Source of the DNA: JAZKDW01 sp040387375
GTDB lineage: Bacteria > Pseudomonadota > Gammaproteobacteria > Burkholderiales > Burkholderiaceae_D
Length of the DNA stretch: 63,550 bases
Reading direction: 5' to 3'
Assembly: GCA_040387375.1 (NCBI GenBank)
Contig: JAZKDW010000032.1
Span: 1-63,550 of the forward strand
The notes beneath the pieces are model-generated. The model searched no databases. It worked only from the letters and a program-made list of their open reading frames with translations, and was not told where the DNA came from. Both the position numbers and the translations under genes were made by a program. This document shows, piece by piece, positions 18,721-29,686 of the stretch (position 1 is its first letter; each line of letters begins with the position of its first letter).

Positions 18721-19515
18721 TCAGCGTCCGGTGTATTGTGCCTGCCGTTTGCCGAAAAAGGCGCCGATGCCTTCGGCAAAATCGGCGGTGGCGGCGCATT
18801 CGATGAAAGAGGCTTTTTCTGCCTCCATCTGGTCCTTCAGGCTGCGCGAAAAGGAAGCGCGCATCAGCTGTTTGGTCTTGCCGTAGGCAAAGCTCGGTCC
18901 GGATGCCAGGCGTTGCGCCAGCTTTTCCGTTTCCTCGGCCAGCGCTTCGGGCGCCACCACACGGCTGACGATGCCCAGACGCAGTGCTTCGGCGGCGTCA
19001 AAGGTGTCGGCCAGCAGCGCCAGTTCCAGCGCCTTGTGCAAACCCACCACGCGCGGCAGCGACCATGTCGCCGACCCATCCGGGCTGGTGCCGATGCGTG
19101 CATAAGCGAGGTTGAAGCGGGTATCGCTGGAGGCAATCGACAAATCGCATGCCAGTGCCATGCTGACACCGGCGCCGGCCACCGCGCCATGCAGGCTGCC
19201 GATGACCAGTTGCGGCAGGCTGGTGAGAATTTCCAGCGCCGCATGCAGCGGATCGATCAGCGTCGGCGCATTGCGCGGCGCCGCCGCGATGTCTTCATGG
19301 AAGTAACCGAGGTCGCCCCCGGCCATGAATGCCTTGCCCGTGCCGCTGATGACAAGCACGCGGATGTCGGGAGAGCTGCCCATGGTGCGGCAGATTTCCA
19401 GCAAGCCCTCGGCCATCACCCGGGTCAGCGCGTTCAGGGCGGGCGGACGGTTGAAGCGGATGCGGGCGATGGCGCCGTCGCGTTCAAACTGGATGGGCGC
19501 GTCTGAAGGGGTCAT
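18721..19515 (-). CDS. Enoyl-CoA hydratase/isomerase family protein (PaaG-like)
   Basis: Crotonase-fold enzyme, 264 residues. The oxyanion-hole motif is in AGAGVSMALACD. The region ARIGTSPDGSATWSLPR carries Asp where classical hydratases carry Glu, as in isomerases of the PaaG type, so it may be an isomerase rather than a hydratase. GAGGAAA precedes the ATG. It is the first minus-strand gene of the IcmF set and is divergent from the AraC regulator, which is the likely controller. Confidence 0.83.
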   Translation of the reverse strand: MTPSDAPIQFERDGAIARIRFNRPPALNALTRVMAEGLLEICRTMGSSPDIRVLVISGTGKAFMAGGDLGYFHEDIAAAPRNAPTLIDPLHAALEILTSLPQLVIGSLHGAVAGAGVSMALACDLSIASSDTRFNLAYARIGTSPDGSATWSLPRVVGLHKALELALLADTFDAAEALRLGIVSRVVAPEALAEETEKLAQRLASGPSFAYGKTKQLMRASFSRSLKDQMEAEKASFIECAATADFAEGIGAFFGKRQAQYTGR

Positions 19516-19848
19516 GGCTTGTTTCCTCTGTTGAATAATTCGGATATGAAAGATGCTTGCATACGATACGCGGCTACCGGGATAAAGTCTTGCTTTAGTG
19601 GCGCTGCATTTGCTTTTGGCGCGCGGCGTGGCCTGCTATTATCATTGCTGGCGCAAGAACTCGGCCATGGAATGGCCTGCCCGGTCTTGCCGACCAGACT
19701 ATTTCCAAAATTACAATACGACTTTTTGTCAGCGCACCGCAATGCGTCAGTTGGCTTAGTATAAAAAAGCCGGACGCATGCTGCTATGACGAAATTACTC
19801 AAATGTGATGACGTATTTTGCCATGATGGTTTCAGATTGCAATTCACC

Positions 19849-20880
19849 ATGATCAGTAAACATGCTGCGCCTAGAATGGAAAAGGGAACCATTTCCATTT
19901 GTTTCGTGAACAATGCCTTGCTGGGCGTACGCGCGAAGGGCCTGGATGCGGATGCCCTGCTGCGGCAAGCCGACATCTCCCCCGCCCTGCTGGCGCTGCC
20001 GCAGGCGAGGGTATCGGCCAGCAGTTACAGCGCGCTGTGGCTGCTGATCGCCAAAGCGCTGGACGATGAATTTTTCGGCCAGGACTCGCGCCGCATGAAA
20101 GTCGGCAGCTTCAACATGCTTTGCCAGAATGTCGTCCACTGCAAGCAGCTGAAACAGGCCCTCGAGCGGATGCTGGTTTTTTTCGACCTCACGCTGGACG
20201 ACCTGAGCGCAAGACTGTCCTGCGACAACGGGCAGGCCAGCATTACGCTGCACGAGCGGGCGCAGGATGGCAGGCCGCATGTTTTTGCCCATGAGACCAT
20301 GCTGATCATGCTGCACGGCCTGATGTGCTGGCTGATCGGCCGCCGGATTCCGATCAATTCGATCGCGTTTGCCTATCCTGAACCGGTGTACAGCGATGAA
20401 TACAAGATCATGTATTCGACATCGTTACGTTTTTCCGAACCGAATACGCTGGTGACCTTCGACGCCTCGTATCTCGATCTGCCGGTGGTGCAGGATGAGC
20501 GCACGGTCAGGGACTTCCTGCGCGGCGCGCCGGAAAACATCGTCCTCAAGTACAAGAACAGCAATAGCATGGCGGCGAAAATCCGCAAGCGCCTGCGTGC
20601 CCTGCCGCTCGACCAGTGGCCCGATTTCGAACCGCTGGCAAAGGAAATGTCGCTATCGGCGTCCACCTTGCGCAGACGGCTGGACGACGAGGGACAGTCT
20701 TATCAATCGATCAAGGACCAGCTGCGGCGCGACCTCGCGATCGACTATCTGAGCCATTCGGCCATCAACGTGGCGGACATTGCCGAGATTCTCGGTTTTG
20801 CCGAACCGAGCGCCTTCCATCGGGCATTCAAGAAATGGACCGGCGCGCGGCCGGCCGAATACCGGCGGCGCAGCGCCTGA
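19849..20880 (+). CDS. AraC-family transcriptional regulator
   Basis: The frame is open from ATG 19786, but no candidate start (19786, 19849 or 19876) has a good ribosome site; 19849 is a compromise. The N-terminal part resembles the Arabinose_bd-type effector domain (ALLGVRAKGLDADALLRQA). The last 80 residues are the double helix-turn-helix, with LAKEMSLSASTLRRRL and NVADIAEILGFAEPSAFHRA. Divergent from the enoyl-CoA hydratase gene across about 270-330 bp, and convergent with the MaoC gene 11 bp away. It probably controls one or both flanking acyl-CoA gene sets. Confidence 0.87.
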   Translation: MISKHAAPRMEKGTISICFVNNALLGVRAKGLDADALLRQADISPALLALPQARVSASSYSALWLLIAKALDDEFFGQDSRRMKVGSFNMLCQNVVHCKQLKQALERMLVFFDLTLDDLSARLSCDNGQASITLHERAQDGRPHVFAHETMLIMLHGLMCWLIGRRIPINSIAFAYPEPVYSDEYKIMYSTSLRFSEPNTLVTFDASYLDLPVVQDERTVRDFLRGAPENIVLKYKNSNSMAAKIRKRLRALPLDQWPDFEPLAKEMSLSASTLRRRLDDEGQSYQSIKDQLRRDLAIDYLSHSAINVADIAEILGFAEPSAFHRAFKKWTGARPAEYRRRSA

Positions 20881-20891
20881 GTCTGAGCCTA

Positions 20892-21365
20892 TTAGCCGGC
20901 TTTGCTGAAGTATTGCCGCACCACCGACTCCGCAATACAGGCCGGCTTGTCCTGGCCGTCGATCTCGATGGTCACCGCAAAGGTGACCTGGATGCCGCCG
21001 TCGATGTCCTCCAGCTTCGCCAGGTTGAAGCGTCCGCGCACCCGGCTGTTTACACGCACCGGATTGGTGAAGCGCACCTTGTTCAAGCCATAGTTGATGC
21101 CCATGTCGCAGAACGGCAGGCTGAAATGGTCGTCATAAAACTTGCCGAGCAAGGACAGCGTCAGGAAACCATGCGCGATCGTGCAGCCGTACGGCGATTC
21201 CTTTGCGGCGCGGGCGGCATCGACGTGGATCCACTGGAAGTCGCCGGTGGCTTGCGCAAACTGGTCGATGCGCTCCTGCAGGATCGTGACCCAGTCGGTG
21301 ATGAACACTTCCTTGCCGAGCTGCGCGCGCAAGGCTTCCAGCGTGCGAAAATCTGATGAACTCAT
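20892..21365 (-). CDS. MaoC-family (R)-enoyl-CoA hydratase
   Basis: Hot-dog-fold hydratase, 157 residues. The hydratase-2 signature is visible as FQWIHVD followed by GCTIAHGFLTLSLL, containing the catalytic Asp/His pair. The frame is open 100 codons upstream, but the ATG at 21365 matches the family N-terminus. It lies 22 bp after the acyl-CoA synthetase gene and is the last gene of the minus-strand operon that begins with the second Liv transporter. Confidence 0.87.
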   Translation of the reverse strand: MSSSDFRTLEALRAQLGKEVFITDWVTILQERIDQFAQATGDFQWIHVDAARAAKESPYGCTIAHGFLTLSLLGKFYDDHFSLPFCDMGINYGLNKVRFTNPVRVNSRVRGRFNLAKLEDIDGGIQVTFAVTIEIDGQDKPACIAESVVRQYFSKAG

Positions 21366-21387
21366 CGTGCGGACTCTTTCCTGTTTG

Positions 21388-22992
21388 TTATTTGATAGTA
21401 ACGACGATCTGGTCACGCAAGGTCCGCTTGACCAGCTTGCCGTTGGCATTGCGCGGCAGCGGTGTTTCAGACAGCGTAAAACTTTCCGGCACCTTGTAAT
21501 CGGACAGGCGCGTCGCGCAAAAAGCCGACAGCTCGCCGGCCGCCACACCGGCATGCCGCAACGTGACGAACGCATGCACCCGTTCGCCCAGCACCGGACA
21601 AGGCTTGGCGACGACAGCACATTCGAGCACCGCCGGATGTTCGTACAACACGTTCTCGACCTCAATGGTATAGATTTTGTAGCCGCCGCGGTTGATCATG
21701 TCCTTCTTGCGGTCGACCACCTTCACATACCCTTCGGCGTCCATCGAGCCAATGTCGCCAGAATGCCAGTAACCGCCGGTAAAATTGTCGGCGGTGGCGG
21801 CCGGATTGTTCCAGTATCCGCTGACCACCATCGGTCCCCTGATCCAGATTTCCCCCAGCTGTCCGTGCGCTACCTCACACCCCGCATCATCCATCACCAT
21901 CATGTCGGCGCACATCAGCTTGCGTCCTACCGTGTCGCTATGCGTGGCGGATTCGCCCTGCGGCATCAGGGTCGACGGCGAGGTGGTTTCGGTGGAGCCG
22001 TAACAATTCATCAGCGTCAGCGCCGGCAGCTTTTCCGCCAGCGTCTCGATGATCGCCACCGGCATCGGCGCGCCGCCGTAAGCGCCGACCCGCCACGCCG
22101 ACAGGTCATGCTGGTCGAAATCAGCCTGGATCAGGCACAGCTTGTACATGGCAGGCACCATCAGCGCGTGTGTCATGCGTTCGTGCGCCGCCAGCGGCAG
22201 GAACGCGGCGGCCTTGAAGGCCGGCATGATGACCAGCTTGCCGGCGCAGCGCACCATCGTCGCGACCAGCGCCACCAGGCCGGTCACATGGCTCAGCGGC
22301 ACCGCGGCAATCGTGCAGTCGCCGCTGCCGAGTCCCATCGCGATCTGGTAATGCATGGTCGAGTGGGCGATACCCAGGTGCGTCAGGGTCGCGCCTTTCG
22401 GTTTGCCGGTGGTGCCGGAGGTGTACATGATGACGGCGATATCTTCTTCCTTGACCGCGGCCGGTGCGGCCAGCGAATTCACCGCCAGCAAGGCTGAAAA
22501 TTCTTCCGAGCCGGGACAGGCGCCGACCGCGACACGGGTTTTCAGCAAGGGCACGTCGGCTGCCGCCGGCAGCAGCGGGCCGAGCTCGGCATCGTGCACG
22601 ATCAGCGCCGCGCCGCAATCGTTGAGCATGAAGGCCAGGCCCGGCGTCTGCTCGCGCGTGCTGAGCGGAACCGAGATCGCGCCGAGACGGGCGACGGCAA
22701 ACAGCGTGATAACAAATTCATTGCAATTACCAAGCAACATGGCGACCCGGTCACCGGCGACTATGCCGCGCTGCTCCATGCCCGCCGCCAGCCTTGCCGA
22801 CGTTTCGAGCACATCTTGCCAGCTGAGACGCTGGTCCTCGCACACCAGGGCGTCGCCTTCGGGCCTGCGCTGCGCTGCCTCGGCCAGCAGCGTGTGCAGG
22901 CTGCCCGGCCGTTCGACGAAACAGCGCACCACGCGGTCGCCGAAATGTGCTTCCAGCCGGGTGGCCGGCCAGCTGTCGTCCCATCGTGTCAT
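21388..22992 (-). CDS. Acyl-CoA synthetase (AMP-binding family)
   Basis: ATP-dependent acid:CoA ligase, 534 residues. The P-loop motif YTSGTTGKPKG lies at 190-200, YGSTETT in the middle, YWHSGDIG later, and the C-terminal Lys in RNANGKLVKR. The ATG at 22992 overlaps the TGA of the acyl-CoA dehydrogenase gene (ATGA) and has GGAGA upstream, so the two are translationally coupled. It would activate the free acid entering this pathway. Chain length not inferable. Confidence 0.9.
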   Translation of the reverse strand: MTRWDDSWPATRLEAHFGDRVVRCFVERPGSLHTLLAEAAQRRPEGDALVCEDQRLSWQDVLETSARLAAGMEQRGIVAGDRVAMLLGNCNEFVITLFAVARLGAISVPLSTREQTPGLAFMLNDCGAALIVHDAELGPLLPAAADVPLLKTRVAVGACPGSEEFSALLAVNSLAAPAAVKEEDIAVIMYTSGTTGKPKGATLTHLGIAHSTMHYQIAMGLGSGDCTIAAVPLSHVTGLVALVATMVRCAGKLVIMPAFKAAAFLPLAAHERMTHALMVPAMYKLCLIQADFDQHDLSAWRVGAYGGAPMPVAIIETLAEKLPALTLMNCYGSTETTSPSTLMPQGESATHSDTVGRKLMCADMMVMDDAGCEVAHGQLGEIWIRGPMVVSGYWNNPAATADNFTGGYWHSGDIGSMDAEGYVKVVDRKKDMINRGGYKIYTIEVENVLYEHPAVLECAVVAKPCPVLGERVHAFVTLRHAGVAAGELSAFCATRLSDYKVPESFTLSETPLPRNANGKLVKRTLRDQIVVTIK

Positions 22993-24260
22993 GTCAGATC
23001 TCCATGCTGCTTCGGAAAGGTGAAATAGGCGGCAGTCGCGCCCGCATTCGCTTTGGCCCTGGCCAATTCGTTTTTGGCGACGACGCGCAAATGCACTTCG
23101 TCCGGGCCATCCACAAAACGCATCGCGCGTCCCCATGTCCATAAATAGGCCAGTGGCGTATCCGGCGTCATGCCCATCGCGCCGAACACCTGGATCGCGC
23201 GATCCAGCACCCTGGTCTGCAGGCGGGCGGCGACGATCTTGATCGCGGAGACATCGACCCGCGCCGCCTGGTTGCCGGCGCGGTCGATGATCGAGGCGGC
23301 GCGCAGCACCAGCAAACGGGCCTGATCGATCTCCAGCCGCGATTCGGCAATCCAGTCCTGGATATTGGCGTAGTCGGCCAGGTACTTGCCGAACGCGCGC
23401 CGTTCCAGCGCTCGCTCACACATCAGTTCCAGCGACAGTTCACACTGGCCGATGGTGCGCATGCAGTGATGGATGCGGCCCGGGCCGAGCCGGGCCTGGG
23501 CGAGCGCAAAACCGCCGCCTTCCTCGCCCAGCAGATTGGTCACCGGCACCCGCGCATTCCTGAACACCACCTCACAATGCCCTTCCGGTGTCAGGTGATT
23601 CATGATCGCGACATTACGGACGATGTGCATGCCGGGCGTATCCAGCGGCACCACCACCATCGAATGACGCCGGTGCTTGGCGGCGTCCGGGGATTCATCC
23701 GACACGCCCATCACGATGGTCATCCGGCACAGCGGATGCAGCGCGCCGCTGGTGAACCATTTGCGGCCGTTGATCACGTAATGGTCGCCGTCGCGGCGGA
23801 TGCTGGTCTGGATATTGGTGGCGTCGGAGGATGCGACATCCGGCTCGGTCATCGAAAAGGACGAGCGGATATCGCCTTCCAGCAGCGGCCGCAGCCATTG
23901 CCGCGATTGCTCCGGGGTTGCGCACAAATGCAGCATTTCCATGTTGCCGGTATCGGGCGCGTTGCAGTTGAATATTTCAGCCGCCCACGGGATGCGTCCC
24001 ATGGTCTCGGCCAGCGGCGCATATTCGAGATTGCTCAGGCGTGTGCCCGGCTCGTCGTCACGCAGACCGGGCAGGAAAAAATTCCACAAACCCTCTTCCT
24101 TCGCCAGCGCCTTGCGCTCCTGCATGATCTGGAGCGGGAATTTCCCCTGTTCCGACTCGTGATGCCAGTCGCCATTGACGGGCAGCACATGACGCTCCAT
24201 GAAGTCGCGCACCCGGGCCTGCAACTCGATGACTTTTGGGGAATAATCGAAATTCATCAT
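22989..24260 (-). CDS. Acyl-CoA dehydrogenase, ACAD10/11-like
   Basis: FAD enzyme of 423 residues. The C-terminal active-site loop reads VDGPDEVH, with Asp where ordinary acyl-CoA dehydrogenases have Glu in xEGxxE; the DGPDEVH loop is typical of the ACAD10/11 branch. Members of that branch act with an APH-type kinase on 4-hydroxyacyl-CoA, eliminating a phosphate rather than simply dehydrogenating. Such a kinase gene ends 8 bp upstream here. ATGA overlap with the synthetase gene downstream. The pairing strongly suggests 4-hydroxyacid catabolism. Confidence 0.87.
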   Translation of the reverse strand: MMNFDYSPKVIELQARVRDFMERHVLPVNGDWHHESEQGKFPLQIMQERKALAKEEGLWNFFLPGLRDDEPGTRLSNLEYAPLAETMGRIPWAAEIFNCNAPDTGNMEMLHLCATPEQSRQWLRPLLEGDIRSSFSMTEPDVASSDATNIQTSIRRDGDHYVINGRKWFTSGALHPLCRMTIVMGVSDESPDAAKHRRHSMVVVPLDTPGMHIVRNVAIMNHLTPEGHCEVVFRNARVPVTNLLGEEGGGFALAQARLGPGRIHHCMRTIGQCELSLELMCERALERRAFGKYLADYANIQDWIAESRLEIDQARLLVLRAASIIDRAGNQAARVDVSAIKIVAARLQTRVLDRAIQVFGAMGMTPDTPLAYLWTWGRAMRFVDGPDEVHLRVVAKNELARAKANAGATAAYFTFPKQHGDLT

Positions 24261-24268
24261 GCGCGCCT

Positions 24269-25291
24269 TCAGATGGAGGAGAGTTTTGATGTACCGTCGA
24301 TGAATTCGACCGCACGCCGGGCAAAAACCAGGCTGAGCTCGCCCACTTCGGCCGCATTATCGGCCACCGCATTGCCGCTCGCCGCACGCGCCGCGATGCC
24401 CTCGAAAATGACCGCCAGGCGAAACAGCGCAAACGCAAAGTGAAAAGCGGTGACACCATCGCTGCGTCCGGCATGGCGATAATAATGCTGCAGGTATTCG
24501 GCCTCCGGCGGGATGCCGAGCGCGGCCAGGTCGAGGCCGCGGATGCCGCCGTATTCGGAGGGCAGCGTGCGGTAGGCAATGCAATTGAACGCGACATCGG
24601 CCAGCGGATGGCCGAGCGTCGACAATTCCCAGTCCAGCACACCCACCACACGCGGCTCGGTCGGATGGAACATCAGGTTGCCGAGGCGGAAATCGCCGTG
24701 GCTGATCGTGGTTTCGGTCTCATCCGGCATGTTTTCCCGCAGCCAGACGATCAGCTGTTCGACATCGGCATTCTCGCGCGTCTTCGACATCTGCCACTGT
24801 TTGCTCCAGCGTGCGATCTGGCGCGAGAAATAACTGCCCTGGCGGCCGTAATCGGTCAGCCCGATCGCGGTCCAGTCGACCTTGTGCAGGCGCGCCATGG
24901 TTTCCGCCATCGCCAGGTAAATCGCGCGCCGTTCGGATGGCAACATGCCGGGCAGCGCACATTCGGAAAACACCCTTCCCTGAAGCCGCTCCATCATGTA
25001 GAACGGCGTGCCGACGATGTCGCGTTCGGCATGGAACAGCAGCATTTTCGGCACCGGCACATCGGTCGCGGCCAAGGCATGCATGACGCGGTATTCGCGG
25101 TCAACCGCATGCGCCGACGGCAGCAGGCTGGATGCCGGCTGCTTGCGCAGTACCATGGAGCGATTGTCGAAGTCGACGAAAAACGTCGGGTTCGACTGTC
25201 CGCCGCCGATGCGATCAAGGCGCATCTTGCCGTCGAGGCCGCCGATGGCGTGCTTCAGGAATGTTTCAAGACGGTCGGGGTCGAAGTCCAT
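24269..25291 (-). CDS. APH-family kinase (ACAD10/11- and LvaA-like), putative 4-hydroxyacyl-CoA kinase
   Basis: Aminoglycoside-phosphotransferase fold, 340 residues. The catalytic loop SHGDFRLGNLMFHP retains Asp and Asn of HGDxxxxN, and the metal-binding segment is VLDWELSTLGHPLADVA. These match the kinase domain fused to human ACAD10/11 and the separate LvaA kinase of levulinate catabolism. It probably phosphorylates the 4-hydroxyl of an acyl-CoA so that the neighbouring dehydrogenase can eliminate it. GGAAG precedes the ATG. Antibiotic resistance is unlikely in this context. Confidence 0.82.
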   Translation of the reverse strand: MDFDPDRLETFLKHAIGGLDGKMRLDRIGGGQSNPTFFVDFDNRSMVLRKQPASSLLPSAHAVDREYRVMHALAATDVPVPKMLLFHAERDIVGTPFYMMERLQGRVFSECALPGMLPSERRAIYLAMAETMARLHKVDWTAIGLTDYGRQGSYFSRQIARWSKQWQMSKTRENADVEQLIVWLRENMPDETETTISHGDFRLGNLMFHPTEPRVVGVLDWELSTLGHPLADVAFNCIAYRTLPSEYGGIRGLDLAALGIPPEAEYLQHYYRHAGRSDGVTAFHFAFALFRLAVIFEGIAARAASGNAVADNAAEVGELSLVFARRAVEFIDGTSKLSSI

Positions 25292-25377
25292 GTTCAGCTT
25301 CCAGTATCGATATCGAGATCAAGCAACCACCAGATCGCCGCCTTCTGCCAGTGCAGGCCGGGGTGCGGCGATGCATA

Positions 25378-26202
25378 TCAGTTGCCGCCCGGCCGTTCAT
25401 AGCCCGCGCGCGGAATCAGGTTCAGCAACATGCGGGTGAAACCGCCGTCAACGGTCACCTGGTCGCCGGTGATGTAGGAAGCGCGGTCGCTAGCAAGGAA
25501 CAGCACCGCCTCGGCCACGTCCTCGGGGCGGCCAATACGGCCGGCGGGAACCGCCGCACTGCGCCGTTCGGTCACGCCGGGCTGGTCGTACATGCCCTGC
25601 GAAAGCGGCGTCAGAATCAGGCCCGGATGCACCGCGTTGCTGCGGATGCCGTGCCGACCCCATTCGATCGCCAACTGGTGCGACAGCATCGTGACGCCGG
25701 CCTTGGCAACGCTGTAGGCGCCGCTGAAGGGAGTCACATGACTGCCGGCGATGGAGGCAATATGGATCAGGGCGCCCTTGCCCTTCGCCCGCATCTGGCG
25801 GCCAAAGGTCTGGGAGCACAGGAAATAGCCGGTCAGGTTAACCGACAGCAGCAGATTCCATTCCTCGATGGACAGGGTATCGAGGGCGCCGGGCCGGATC
25901 AGGCCGGCGTTGTTGACCAGCACGTCGCAGGCGCCGAGGCTTGCAGCACTTTCTTCGGCTGCTGTGGCAACGCTGGCCGGGTCGGCGACGTCACAGTGGA
26001 TGGCCACTGCGTCGCCACCGATGCGCGTGATCTCGTCGAGAGTCCCGGCGCTGCCTTCAGCGCTCCGGTCGAGTATCGCCACGCGGGCGCCGACGCCGGC
26101 GAACGCGACAGCGATGGCGCGGCCGATGCCGCTGCCGGCGCCAGTAACAACACATACCCTTCCGGCCAGCCCAAACGGATCCGCGGTGCTCGTGTCTTTC
26201 AT
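25378..26202 (-). CDS. Short-chain dehydrogenase/reductase (SDR)
   Basis: Classical SDR of 274 residues with TGAGSGIG, NNAG, a Ser in HIASIAG, YSVAK and a C-terminal DGGF. The frame runs 66 codons further upstream into the ATPase gene, but the ATG at 26202 has AGGAGA and is the natural start. It sits between the second Liv transporter and the kinase gene. In levulinate-type routes an SDR oxidises the 3-hydroxyacyl product or reduces the 4-keto group; either fits. Confidence 0.85.
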   Translation of the reverse strand: MKDTSTADPFGLAGRVCVVTGAGSGIGRAIAVAFAGVGARVAILDRSAEGSAGTLDEITRIGGDAVAIHCDVADPASVATAAEESAASLGACDVLVNNAGLIRPGALDTLSIEEWNLLLSVNLTGYFLCSQTFGRQMRAKGKGALIHIASIAGSHVTPFSGAYSVAKAGVTMLSHQLAIEWGRHGIRSNAVHPGLILTPLSQGMYDQPGVTERRSAAVPAGRIGRPEDVAEAVLFLASDRASYITGDQVTVDGGFTRMLLNLIPRAGYERPGGN

Positions 26203-26224
26203 GCCGTTCTCCTGTACGGTTGCG

Positions 26225-26940
26225 CTATAAACCCATGTACGAACGCTGCACGTCCGGGTCGCCCAGCAACTCCTCGCCGCTGGCGATTTTGAGGATGCGT
26301 CCGTGCTCGATGATACAGCCGCGCTGGCACAGGCGCAGCGCGTTGCCGACGTTCTGTTCCACCAGCAGCACCGACAGGCCCTTGGTCCGCACCAGTTCAC
26401 TCACGATATCGAATACCTTGTCGACCATGATGGGCGCCAGGCCGAGCGAGGGTTCGTCCAGCATCAGCAGCGACGGCAGCGCCATCATGGCGCGCGCCAC
26501 CGCGCACATCTGGCGTTCGCCACCGGACAGGCGTCCGGCGAGCTGCGTGCGGCGCTCGGCGAGAATGGGGAACAGCGTCATCACTTCGTCGAGCGATTCC
26601 GCCATGCGCACACGCGCTTTCGGATGGTAGGCGCCGAGCTGCAGATTCTCCAGCACCGACATGAACGGAAACAGGCGGCCGCCCTCTGGCACCATGACCA
26701 GTCCGCGTTCGGCGGCGGTATGGGGCGGCAGGTTGGTGATGTCCTGGCCATTGAACATGACGCGTCCGGATTGCGCGCGCAAATGGCCGCTGACGGTCAG
26801 CAGCAGCGTAGTCTTGCCGGCGCCATTGGCGCCGACCACCGAGACGATTTCACTGCGCCCGACTTCGAGCGTGATGTTATCCAGTACCGGCAGTTCGCCG
26901 TAACCGGAACACAACGACTCGACGCTTAGGATGGCGTCCA

Positions 26941-26941
<1 letters not shown>
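26225..26941 (-). CDS. livF: Liv-type ABC transporter ATP-binding protein (LivF), second system
   Basis: ATPase of 238 residues. Walker A GANGAGKT is at 37-44, the signature LSGGERQ at 138-144, Walker B LLMLDEP follows, then SLGLAPIMV typical of LivF. The start overlaps the stop of the LivG gene as TAATG. It belongs to the second HAAT transporter of the window and is encoded with the kinase/ACAD catabolic genes. Confidence 0.92.
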
Positions 26942-27659
<718 letters not shown>

Positions 27660-27663
<4 letters not shown>

Positions 27664-28718
27664 TTCCTGCTCCCTTGCTTGCGCCGCAGCTTGTGCAGCA
27701 GATCGCTCCAGGCACCGACGATGCCGCGCTTCATGAACAGGGCCGCCAGCACCATCAGCAAGCCGAGGATGGCCAGGTTCAGGCCGGGTAGCGAGTTGGC
27801 CAGTTCGGCGCGCAGGAAATTTTCAAACGGAATCACCAACGCCGCGCCGAGCAGCGGACCGGCAATCGTGCCGACACCGCCGATCAACGCCAGCAGCGCA
27901 AACTTGACGCCCACCTCGGGCAGCGTGAACAGCGTCGGCGGATCGATGAAACGCAGGTACATCGCAAACAGCGTGCCGCCAAGCGAGGTCAGCGCCGCGC
28001 TCAGCGCCATGCCGCGCAGCTTGGTGCCAAGCACGTTGATGCCGGCGGCGCGTGCCGCATCTTCATCCTCGCGCACCGCCAGCAGGTAATAACCGAGCCG
28101 GCTGCGGCGCAGCACCACCGTCACGCCGATGACCAGCGCGACGAACACGAACATCAGGATCGCATACTGCCAGCGCTCCCTGAAGATCATGTTGGCAAAG
28201 CCGGCCTTGAACGGGATCAGGATGCCGCGCGGTCCGCCTGTGATCGAGTCGAAGTGGTTGGCAATGACAAACGCCACCTCATTGAACGCCAGCGTCGCGA
28301 TGGCAAAAAACGGTCCGCGCAAGCGGAAGGTAGGCCACGAAATCAGCACCGCAACCAAGGCAGCAAACATCGCTGCCGGAATCATGGTCAGCCATGGCGA
28401 CAGGTCAAACAGCGTATACAGCCTGGCCGTGGTGTAGGCGCCGATGCCGAAAAACACGCCATGGCCCAGCGAGAACTGGCCGGCGAAGCCGCCGATGATG
28501 TTCCAGGCCGCCGCCAGCCCGCCCATTAGATAAGTAAAGGCAATGATGTTGAGCCAGTAGGCATCCTGCACCAGCAGCACCAAAGGCAACAGCGCCAGTC
28601 CCATGCCGCCAATGTATTTCAGGAACGCCTGGCGGCCGGATTCGATGCCGGAATCTGCTTCCGACACGACACGCGGTTGCGCTCTGCGATCGAGCTCGGA
28701 TGGATTAATGTTGTTCAC
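27660..28718 (-). CDS. livM: Liv-type ABC transporter permease (LivM), second system
   Basis: Inner-membrane permease, about 352 residues, with GGFAGQFSLGHGVFFGIGAY and the loop AVREDEDAARAAGI typical of LivM. It has a longer N-terminal tail than the first system. Start uncertain: GTG 28718 is used, overlapping the LivH stop by 14 bp; GTG 28739 is an in-frame alternative and neither has a strong ribosome site. Confidence 0.87.
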
Positions 28719-29595
28719 GGAACCCCACTTCTTCAGCACCGACCTGACCGAGCAGGCCAGACGGACGCAATATCAATACAACCAGGAAAATGATGAACCA
28801 GATTGCGCTCTTCAACGCCGGATCGATGTAATAACCGGCGAATGCTTCCACAATGCCGACAATCAGGCCGCCGATGTAGGCGCCCCACACGCTGCCCAGG
28901 CCGCCCAGCACCACCACCGCGAAGGCGGCGAGGATGAAGTTGCCGCCGATGGCGGGCGTAATCGAATAGATCGGTGTCAGCAATGCGCCCGCCATGCCGG
29001 CCAGCGCGGCGCCGATGCCGAATGTCAGCAAAAAGGTGCGTTCGACATTGATGCCCATCACGCGCGCCGAGCGTTTATCCTGGGTCACCGCGCGGATCGA
29101 CTTGCCGGCCATCGTGCGTGATAAAAACAGATGCAGGCCGATGGTGATCAGCGTCGTGGCAACGAAGGTCACCAGCCGCACCACGCTGATCTTGAGGTCG
29201 CCGACTGTCAGCACCGCGGCGCCGACCTGGCCGCCGATACTGAGCGCTTCGCCACGCGACAGCGCCAGCATGATGTTCTGGAACATGATCAGCAGGCCGA
29301 AGGTGGCGAAGATCTGCATTGACGGTTCATCACGCAGCGGATGGATCACCAGGCGCTGGATGGCCATGCCGAGCAATCCGACCAGCGGCGCAACCACCAG
29401 CACCGACAGGTAGGGATTGATGCCTAAATAGGTGTACGCATAGTAGCTGCCGTACATGCCGAACATCACCAGTTCACCCTGGGCGAAATTGACGATGCGT
29501 ATGACGCCGAAAATCAGGTTCAGGCCGATGCTGACCAGGCCGTAAATGCCGCCTAGCAGTATGCCGAAAACCAGTACGTTGAGGATTTGATCCAT
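28705..29595 (-). CDS. livH: Liv-type ABC transporter permease (LivH), second system
   Basis: Inner-membrane permease of 296 residues. GGIYGLVSIGLNLIFGVIRIVNFAQG at the N-terminus is the family hallmark. The frame is open upstream through the 114-bp repeat, but the ATG at 29595 begins the conserved protein. The binding protein gene ends about 230 bp upstream, and the repeat lies in that gap. Confidence 0.9.
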   Translation of the reverse strand: MDQILNVLVFGILLGGIYGLVSIGLNLIFGVIRIVNFAQGELVMFGMYGSYYAYTYLGINPYLSVLVVAPLVGLLGMAIQRLVIHPLRDEPSMQIFATFGLLIMFQNIMLALSRGEALSIGGQVGAAVLTVGDLKISVVRLVTFVATTLITIGLHLFLSRTMAGKSIRAVTQDKRSARVMGINVERTFLLTFGIGAALAGMAGALLTPIYSITPAIGGNFILAAFAVVVLGGLGSVWGAYIGGLIVGIVEAFAGYYIDPALKSAIWFIIFLVVLILRPSGLLGQVGAEEVGFREQH

Positions 29596-29686
29596 GTCCG
29601 CCTTTCTTGCCTGTCGTTGCGTTGAAAGCCGGGGCTTCCGCGTTGATTCTTTGGCCCTGTCGTTCCCGCTAAGGCGCCGATCCACC

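Noticed and set aside
18713..18731. CCGGACG/CGTCCGG hairpin between the dehydrogenase and hydratase genes as a terminator
   Set aside because: Short stem overlapping the hydratase stop codon, no T-run, and the genes look co-transcribed.
24269..25291. Aminoglycoside resistance gene
   Set aside because: The APH fold is there, but the DWELSTLGHPLADVA segment and the adjacent ACAD point to the ACAD10/11-type metabolic kinase.
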